Source of the DNA: Cyprinodon diabolis
Lineage: Eukaryota; Chordata; Actinopteri; Cyprinodontiformes; Cyprinodontidae
DNA: 64,000 nt
NCBI GenBank assembly: GCA_030533445.1
Contig: CM060073.1
Location: 42,420,428 to 42,484,427 of the forward strand
Direction of reading: 5' to 3'
Shown in pieces: positions 55,927 through 64,000 of this stretch. The notes below the pieces were generated by a model, which saw only the letters and a list, made by a program, of their open reading frames with translations, had not been told where the DNA came from and made no database searches. The translations under genes and the position numbers were made by a program. How positions within the stretch are numbered: the stretch's first letter is position 1; each line of letters begins with the position of its first letter.

Positions 55927-55934
55927 CATTGGGC

Positions 55935-56143
55935 TCGCGGCTTTAACGCGCTCCGCTCCGCTCCGCTGACTGGACTGTGATGCGCGCCTGGGTCGCGCGC
56001 TGCTGGTGGGCAGAGCGCCGTCACGAGCTGAAGGTGTCATGAAACGGAGAAAACTCACTCCCAGGAAAGCAGAGGGCTATTTATACCAGCTCGCATGGCA
56101 ACATAACAGACATCCGCTGGATAAATAAATGATTGTCGCGAAA
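55935..56143 (+). promoter_or_regulatory. GC-rich candidate promoter of the rasal1-like gene
   Basis: A CpG-rich stretch (GCGCTCCGCTCCGCTCCGCT, then GGTCGCGCGCTGC) is followed by a TATA-like TATTTATA at about 56079-56086 and the ATG at 56144. A tiny upstream frame (ATG GCA ACA TAA) lies near 56095. The hAT pair ends right at the left edge. Confidence 0.45.
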
Positions 56144-56489
56144 ATGGCCAAAAACACGTCTCTTTATTTTCGGATTGTCGAGGGTAGGAACCTCCCGGCC
56201 AAAGACGTGTAAGTAATTTCTGAATGGCATGCGCTTCTGTGTTGCAGCCCCACCTGATAACAACCTGCGTCTGATATCTGCCTTTATTTTTAACTCTATT
56301 TTTGTTTCTCATTTGAATAATTCTAAACCTGCAGGAACTGAGCCCAACATCATCATAAAAAAGAAGGAAATAGGCTATATTTCAATAAATTAACATGTCT
56401 TTATTCTACCATATTTTATTCTCCAATTTTAGGTCTGGGACGAGTGATCCTTACTGCATCGTTAAAGTTGACAATGAAGTTGTAGCCAG
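56144..56489 (+). CDS. rasal1: rasal1-like Ras GTPase-activating protein, first two exons (first C2 domain); continues beyond the window
   Basis: GAP1-family proteins bind phospholipid in response to calcium through tandem C2 domains and switch off Ras. Exon 1 is 56144-56208 (MAKNTSLYFRIVEGRNLPAK then D) with the split codon GT|G. Exon 2 is 56433-56489 (SGTSDPYCIVKVDNEVVA then R, ending AG|GTGAGT). This is the first beta-strands and calcium-binding loop of the N-terminal C2 domain (the Asp in SDPY is a calcium ligand). VSG and EVVAR favour RASAL1; SLY-RIVEG-NLPAKD is closer to RASA4, so the paralogue is not certain. No third exon (expected TATVWK and PFWGEEY) is found in the remaining 7.5 kb. 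Confidence 0.8.
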
Positions 56490-57516
56490 GTGAGTTCTGC
56501 TTGCTTCAATCAGTATTTAAATCTTTGAGGGTTACAAACAGCAGCAACCTAGTCCAGATGTTCAGTTTATTAGAGATAGGCTCTGATTACTATACAGTAT
56601 TCTACACATCTGGAAGGTGTGCTCAAACGCCCACATCATGGCCCCCTCAACACCAAGAACCTGATACTGGTCTGGCATTTAAACACCCTCAGGTAACCAT
56701 GGTGAACATGCATCAATTATTGCAGGGAGCACCTGTAAGAAAATAGCTTTCTAGTGAGGTGAGGAGAATTATACCTGTTCATAGATGTCTCTGAGGTTGA
56801 TTGCTCTCAAAATCTTAAAAGATAAATACATTTTTAATAAATGCAGAAATCTTAGAAAGAAAAGAAAGGAAGTATGAGTATTGTTCCATCTGGAGTGTTG
56901 AAAACTGCTTAGTGTTTCACTGCAGGCACTCTCACTGTTTTACTCCTCACTTGCTGTGTTATTGTCAGTTGCCTTTTGAGTGTGATGTTCATGGATGATG
57001 AGTCTGATCGGTTGTGCTGAGAAATGATGAGTACACAACGCTTTTAATGCACTCATCATGACAGAGTCAAGGGATGACATTTCTGTTAACCTTTTGTATT
57101 GTTTTGTGTTTATTTATTGGGGATTAAAAATAATAATATATCAACAACAACTATATTTAATCCCTTTGCATTAAATATCAATAAGATGTTTAAAACATTG
57201 AAGTTAATAAAATTGTTGTTCATAAACAATAGACGCAATCAGAGTAAAGTTAAATTCTAAAAAGTGAAATACAGACAATCAAACTAAATTCATCAAGTCT
57301 AAAATTTTGAGGTCATTAAAACACATGCTTTTTATTTTCTTTATCTGTGAAAGCATAACCCCCACCCCTGGACAAATTACGTTACCCTAGATACAGAGGT
57401 AAATCCAAGGCCCAGTTATCCCCAAACACAGAGCTATGTTGTAGAAATATATTTTACTTTATATTTTTTTATCCTCTTAAGAGTCACCTCATTTTGGGAA
57501 ATGTCTCTTTTATTTT
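56490..57516 (+). other. Intron of the rasal1-like gene, unassigned
   Basis: No exon or repeat could be supported. Confidence 0.5.
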
Positions 57517-57960
57517 AAAGGAATAGTACACCCAAAACATGATTAGCCTTCATTTTCTACTCACCCCCATGCTGAACAACACTCTGGAGTACTTTTTTGA
57601 TATCTCAAATGCATCTGGAGATCTGGGAGGCTTCTTGCTGTCTGCTGACATTCAAATAATGGAGGTCTATGGTGCCCGAGGCAGAAAGGTCCATAAAAGT
57701 CCACAAAAAACGTGTCAATATTCCTCCATACTGCTCGTCCAATGTATTCCAAGTGTCCTGAGTGGGTAGGGTCCATAATTTACTCGAAACGAAGTCATTT
57801 AGAATGTTTTTAGAGCATAAACAGTAGTGTATAGGATTTCCTAAAAGCGCTTTCACGAGTCTACGGAAACCGCGGCAGACCAAACCAGACGAAAGTGCGC
57901 ATTCAGCTCGGCAAAGAACTCATGCTCTTCCTCAACACTGAAGTCCTCAGACAAATAAAT
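57517..57960. repeat. Fish MITE fragment (TTAAAGGAATAGTACACCC start)
   Basis: Begins TTTTAAAGGAATAGTACACC then CAAAACATG, close to the very common fish terminal repeat of this type, and continues with TACTCACCCCCATGCTG. The opposite end was not found. Confidence 0.5.
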
Positions 57961-60900
57961 GAAAATATGTTACATCTATTTATTTCATGGTGCATTCATT
58001 TATTTAATGGGGCTTTTTACAAGATATATTTTTGCTCACCATATATGTCAGAGATTACATTTGCTGTCAAGGCTCAGAACAGGGGTAAGTATTCAAGGCA
58101 GACACAGTCAGATGATTCAAAAGCGTTTATTTAAAAAAACACTGGATCTGCAGTAACAGCAAGGGCATCTAAGGCAGGAACCTCTGCAGGAGGAAAACTC
58201 AGGTTAGTGGCCACGTTAATCTGACAGAGGATGATTTTGAACGTGAGTCACTAACCTGGTTTTATAGTTCAGTCTGTGCCCAGAGGACAAGACGCCGTGG
58301 TCCCTGATGACTGAGAACCAGCAGAAGATCAGATCCGAGCAGAAAAAGAAACCAGGATAATCCAGAAGGTGAAGCCAAAGCCTGTGTTGACGACTTGCTC
58401 AAGATTTAGAACCATAAGATCAGAAGTCTGAAGAGGTTACGAAGGGAAATCCAGGTCGGTGACAGGAAGCAGCTCCAAGCAGCAAACAGGTAGAATCCAG
58501 CAGGAGTCCAAAAACAGGTCAGGCGAACAGATTAGACGGGAAGAAGGTAATGCTGGGACAGTCTCAACTCTGGCTCAAAAATAATCTCGTACTGATGACT
58601 GATTAGAGGGATAGTTAAATAGAAGCAGGAACAGGTGGGTCAGATGAACGGTAAGAAGAAAACAGGCGGAGTTAGGCAGGTGAATGAAATGGGTAATCCA
58701 GCCAGTCATCAGCGCCAAGATCATAATATTTCAATGATTGTGAAAAGCATATTGTAACTCCCCCATTCGCAGAGGGGCTACTCACCCCTACTGTGGGAAC
58801 CCTGGTTTAAACTTACCGCATTGGAAAATTCAGCTGCAAAAGACAGTTTTGAACCCATACTGGGCAGCACTAAGACAATTATAGGTTGATTATTGTGGAA
58901 TTAAACAGGTTTACATGAATTACACTGTTTGCCGAGTAGCAGATTGCTTTCATAGTGATAGATGACCTCTTGTATTAAAATAAATAAATAAATAAATAAG
59001 CTGCATAGTTATGCTGTAGACTGCACGGTGATGTGATCGTTAGCACCATTGCTGAGCAGAAAGAAGGTGCTGGGCTATAATCCGAAGCTGTGGTTTTTCT
59101 GCAAGGACGTTGCAGGTTTCCCTCCACATAATTCAGCTTTTTACCACAGTCCAAAACCATTTTGTGTCACAAAAATCTGTCTCTCTGTATCACCTTCAGT
59201 TCTGTAAGGTTGTGGATGGCTGTTTGTCCTGTGTGTCTCTGTAATGGTGATAAACACCAGCCCCTTAAACCACCCCCCCTACCACCACACACTCAGGGGG
59301 CATATTTGACTGATAGAAGAAAAATAGATTCTTCTTTTTATATACTCTACTTGGAAACCTGAAATTACCTTTTGGTCTAATTAAATATAGCCTTCGTTCA
59401 TGCGTGTCTATCAAACTGCACATATGCAGCAATGTGTCTTACAGAGACATTTGTCAGCCTCTAAAAAGCATCTGAAACTCCTTCTTTGAACATACTAGAT
59501 CACCTCTTTATGCATGGCTCAGTGCGCTCTCAATCATGTTTGGGAGGTTAGTTTGAAAGCTGTTTATATATCTGGGCTCCCACTCATACATTTTCATTAT
59601 TAGTATAAAAAATGCACAAAAGATCACATAATATTGTTGATCTAGACTTAACATATGATACATGTATATGTATTGCTGTCATAAATAACTATTGTAATTT
59701 TTTTTATATATCTGTTCCACATTACCAGGTAACATTTAACAATAAATATTCATAACTTGAGAAATGTTGTACATTATATCAAATTATTCAAAATTGCATA
59801 GTATTATGTTGGGATTCTTACTACAGACCACAAAGCAGCATTGAAAGGACATTTTTCTTTCATTTGCCATCAGTATATGCCACACCTCCTCACCTCCACA
59901 ACCCATTATTAAATCCAGTGTATTTATCTGCCTTCAGAAGGGAAACAATTTGACAAATTTATTAATTAATTTTGTGTGGGTGTACCAAAACATTTTCCTT
60001 TTTCTGACACAATGCCAGGATTTGAATATTTACTTATATTAACATTTATGTGATAAAATATACACAAAAATCATTATTATTTTAAATTTCTATTTTGCAC
60101 AGTGTAATATTAGGAAAGGCTTGTTTTTAGGTAGTATTGGTTAAACACAGAACCATAGTTGGCAAGAATAGGTATAAGAACAACTGAGCCATTTATTAGT
60201 AACCAGTGATTTACTTAGACATTTAGCTCATTAGGCTAAACGTCTAAGTATTCTTACACATAAGAATATTATATATTTAAACTAAATTATAAATAACAAA
60301 ACTGGAACCTTATGTTTGATGAGTTTTTTGCAGTCAGCTGCTGTTGCTGTGACCACTTGAGCTCTATGTGAGGGAAAAGTGGATTAAATGTTGGAGTGGA
60401 GTGCTTCTATCAGTGTGCTTAAAGCAGGGATTTTAGACTGGTACTAATTTTTAGCTGTTTTCAAAAATATTTCCCATACCAACATGGCATCAGAATATCT
60501 CTAGTAATAAATAGACCCGTGTTTAATTTAGTCTCAGTACGGATGTAGTTGGTCTCAAAGGTTTATTAGGGAAAATTGACAAAAAAAAATTAATCAGCAT
60601 TATTGAGACCAAGGAACACAGCAGAGACATGACCCTCCATTGGCCTGGTATTTGGTTATTTTGTGTTTCGATTTCTGATTTTGTCACTTTGGGAATTCCA
60701 TATTTAGTCCTTTTTTAAAAATGTTTTCATTTCATCTTCATGTATTTGAATTCGGTTCTGAGCTGCAATCTTCAGGTGCCTTTTTTAGTCTGCGGGCTTT
60801 AAAAAAAATGTATTTTATAGAGAAAATCAATCTTTCCTTGAGGTCCGTGTTCTGTTTGCTTTATGTTGTTCCTGTTCCTGTTTTTTTTCACCACCCACTA

Positions 60901-61369
60901 GTCAGTATTTAGTTTCATTATGTTTTATTCTGTTTTCAGTTTGTAGACTTTCCCTGTCTTTTCTTCCCTAAATCCTTATATATTGATTGTGTTTATTATT
61001 CAGTGTCTCTCAGCCAGTAATTTTTTTGCTTCTCACACCTCCCACATGGTTCTTATTCTGCAAAGACTCCTATCTATACTCTTCAGTGCTCTTTGTCAGA
61101 TCATTCCATCCAGCTTTGTCAAGTTCCTGCTTGCGACTGATTTTAACCTGTTATTTCATCTTCAACGGGATATTGTGTTTCTTGGAATTGTTACTTCAGT
61201 TCTCTCGTAAAGCCTTTTTTGTATTTTTCCTCTACATAATTTCTGCTGTTGGCTTCTCTTGGATCATGTTATGACAGGGTTTGGCTAAAAAAACAATACT
61301 CCTAACTTTGAAAATATCATGATAGAGCGTTGTTCAATCTATCATCTGATAAATGAAAAAATAGAGTAC
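57961..61369 (+). other. Intron of the rasal1-like gene
   Basis: 58075-58730 looks like a dispersed repeat (AGGCAGACACAGTCAG at the left, AACAGGCGGAGTTAGGCAGG at the right) but no ends were fixed. (AAAT)n lies at 58978-58999. No coding exon is seen. Confidence 0.4.
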
Positions 61370-61890
61370 AAATCAACCAAGACATGACCTTTAACCTGAG
61401 CTGAAAGGCTCAGTAAAGAGAACATTACTCAGAGAAGTAGCCAAGAGGTTGTGGTTTCTGAAGAAACTGTAGAGATCTACAGTTTAAGCTGATGACAGCA
61501 AAACTAATTTTGAAGTGTGGCCTAAACAAAGACCTTTTTCAAAGAAAGCTAGTTGAGATCTAGTGTGCTGTTTGCTACAAGCTATGTGGAGGACACTGAA
61601 AACACGTTTAAAATGACTCTGGTCAGATGAGAATATTATTTAACTTTACATCCTAAAAGGTCTGTATGATGTATAAATAACACTGTACGTTCACCTGAAC
61701 ATACTCACTCCCCAGTGAAACATGTTGGTGGCAGCATCATGCTGTCACTGCATGGATGCTTTTCTTCAATATATAAGGAAGGTGGTAAGAGTTGAGCTGC
61801 ACAGAGAGCAATCTTGAAAGACAAGCTTATAGAGGTTCTAGAAGATATAGGACTAAGATGGAGGTTCTCTTTTCATGGAATGGAGGAAAT
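61370..61890 (+). repeat. Tc1-like transposon remnant
   Basis: Contains TGGTCAGATGAGAATATT, then CCCCAGTGAAACATGTTGG and GGTGGCAGCATCATGCTGTC, in the order expected in Tc1-like transposase genes (the W/SDE region, then KHGGGSIM). Heavily decayed, no terminal repeats located. Confidence 0.55.
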
Positions 61891-63051
61891 CTAATATCCA
61901 TATTCTTTTATTTAAACCGGGGGTCTGCAACCTTTAAAATCCAAACATTCATTTTGCCCCATGTCTGGCTGAGTAAAGGTCATTTAGAACTGAAATCCAT
62001 TGCCGTTTCAAACAAGCAACAGTTTTTGTATTTTAGGCTAAAGAAAAACATAAAATATTTAACCCCTAGAACCCTTAGGACCCACTGGTGGGTCCAGCTG
62101 CTACGTGACCTCGTAATTTTAACAAACCCCCAGTATTGATGTAAAAAACACATTTGGCACAGTTTGGTGACATTTTTGGATAAATGTGCCAAAATGGCCT
62201 CTCCGCCTAAGAAATTTCTCACTAATACCATTCTAAAATAAATATGATTCATCTGATTGAGTCCAAATTTGGTATATTTTTACACAACATTTAGATTTAA
62301 ACGTCTGTACTACTTTTTTGTGCTATAAATAATATTTTGGTAGTGTTTTGCAATCTTTATTTCAAAGAAAATTTTGACGAGGTTCAAAAAATGCAAAACA
62401 TTTTGTATTTTGTCCCTCATATTTCAGGCAGGGTCAAAGCTACAATGGTGCTGACACCAGAAAACCATTCTATGACATCTTACCTTTACAGAGGTACCAA
62501 AGGTTTCTTCTTAAATCTAATAGCTGTGAGGCTATAAGTGATTTACTTTTGTGTGTTTTTGTCATGCAGAAATTTATTTATACCCCCTGAGGGTGTAAGA
62601 GGTTAATAGGATGAAGCATACATTTTCTTCCATAGGATATTATTTGATGTAAAAAAAAAACAACAAAAAAATAAAACAATAATTTCTAAGCTAATGATAA
62701 AAAAGTGGATACAAAAAACATTTTTATTGTTCTTTTAATACGATTCTGTTGTTAAATTCCATCAAATATACACAACAAAAACTACTCAAAAGCTTCTAAA
62801 AGTGGTATTTGTCACTATTAAGAGCCATTCTTGAAGCTACATAGAGCAACTTGCAGCTCAGGTTGCAGACCATTGATCGAAACCATTCCATTGGAGCTCT
62901 AGCTGCATTTAAGCTTGTTGCATACTCTGAGAGAACCAAAAAATTTGTTTTTGTTCCTGGGGCGGCAAGAAGAAGTGAGACGGTTCTTTTCCCTTCAAGT
63001 ATTCCTATTTTGTGAGAACCTTATGTAGCTGCTGGACTAATTAAAAGTCCC
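61891..63051 (+). other. Intron of the rasal1-like gene, unassigned
   Basis: AT-rich, no recognised feature. Confidence 0.45.
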
Positions 63052-64000
63052 CAGTGTTGGGCACGTTACTTTGAAAAAGTAATTAGTTATAGTTACTAGT
63101 TACTTCTCCCAAAAAGTAACTGAGTTACTAACTGAGTTACTCCACAATAAAAGTAACTAGTTACTAGTAAAAGTAACTATTGCGTTACTTTTGCGTTTCT
63201 CGCCCCCGTAACCCTCACCACCCGGCCCCCACCTTCTCGCCATGTGTTTCCAAAGCCAGCTGAATAGAGCGGACAACAAAGACAAGAACCTGCAGAGAGT
63301 TTAGCATTTATTGCAACTCAATGTAAATGACATCAGGGGGGAACGCCATGTGAAGCTTTTTAACAGGGCATTCAGATCTGGTGAAATTAATAACTGGGGA
63401 TGTCTAATTCTGAAATCCTGTGTGTTTGGGTTGTTATAGATACTGCAACATCTATCTATCCATCTATCTATCTAGATCTATACTCTGCGTGTGACATAAA
63501 ATATGAATCTCCATCCCTGCCACAAAGGCCATCAAATAATGTTTAAAATAAAAAATACAGTAGGTTGAAAAGGCAGAGTATCCATCCATCCATCCATCCA
63601 TCCATCCATCCATCCATCCATCCATCCATCCATCCATCCATCCATCCATCTAGATTTCTCCCTTTCATTTGATCGTTCACGCTCTCCATAGTTCTCCTGT
63701 GGCGCGAGCACAGGGCGACTGTTGCGCGCCTTTAGCGAGCATGCGCGTTTCCTGTCGCTTGCGCGGTGAATCGTGCCGCCTGCGCTGTGCGGAGATGCAG
63801 AGGAAACCGTTATGTGGTGGGGAAACGCAGCTCGACGTAAAACCGGTATTTCCATCAGGAAAACGCTGCTTTGCTGCTGGAGTCATCCTCACTCTCCATC
63901 TCTCTGTTTGTGCTGTACGTTAACACCCGCCAGCGGAAACACCCACCTACCAACGGAATCTCACTATACATCAGCCAATCTCATCCTCCCCTCTCTCATG
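63052..64000 (+). mobile_element. Non-autonomous DNA element, CAGTGTTGGGCACG family, copy 2 (runs off the window)
   Basis: Near-identical to 9099-9969 over its whole visible length. It differs by a longer (ATCC)n run (63580-63651), a 42-43 bp segment near 63335-63377 that copy 1 lacks, and scattered substitutions. Its right end lies beyond 64000. Confidence 0.75.

Noticed and set aside
60983..61274. Two overlapping hydrophobic frames
   Set aside because: Composed of T-rich intron DNA, with no start context, splice logic or homology.

Overview
This window is teleost nuclear DNA. Its genes are split by GT-AG introns and encode vertebrate-specific proteins, and its spacers are full of elements typical of ray-finned fish: a Rex3 (RTE-clade) LINE with a (GATG)n tail, a LINE carrying RT and RNase H, a Penelope-like fragment, several hAT MITEs with 8-bp target duplications, and Tc1-like scraps. 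A percomorph, perhaps atherinomorph, fish is likely, but that is inferred from repeat style only. There is no prokaryotic-type gene, CRISPR array or operon.

Layout from left to right. orai1, minus strand, coding exons at 1749-2303 and 3490-3603. A repeat-rich spacer, 3.7-11.9 kb. A young 5'-truncated LINE at 11974-15319 lies directly against the first exon of kdm2b. kdm2b, plus strand, 15440-28294, has 10 coding exons for the JmjC-less short form: CXXC, PHD, F-box and LRR. rnf34, minus strand, 33932-43707, has 6 coding exons plus a candidate cassette exon, and a Rex3 copy sits in one intron. dgcr6, minus strand, 46495-48340, has 5 exons. A spacer follows with L1-like remains, an unidentified candidate terminal exon at 51860-52038 and several hAT elements. 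The first two exons of a rasal1-like gene, plus strand, lie at 56144-56489, and that gene runs out of the window.

The order orai1(-), kdm2b(+), rnf34(-) matches the human ORAI1-KDM2B-RNF34 block on 12q24. The genes share no operon-like function: a store-operated calcium channel, a CpG-island-reading Polycomb factor, a RING E3 ligase, a small coiled-coil protein and a Ras GTPase-activating protein.

I found no convincing undescribed biological system. The strongest leads are the LINE inserted into the kdm2b short-form promoter with a readable target duplication, the apparent absence of the KDM2B JmjC exons here, an orai1 gene whose only in-frame start is the equivalent of human Met64 (Orai1-beta), a possible 42-nt rnf34 cassette exon, and two hAT elements whose target duplications overlap. 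Exon borders were placed by eye from splice sites, reading phase and remembered human homologues. No alignment or search was run.
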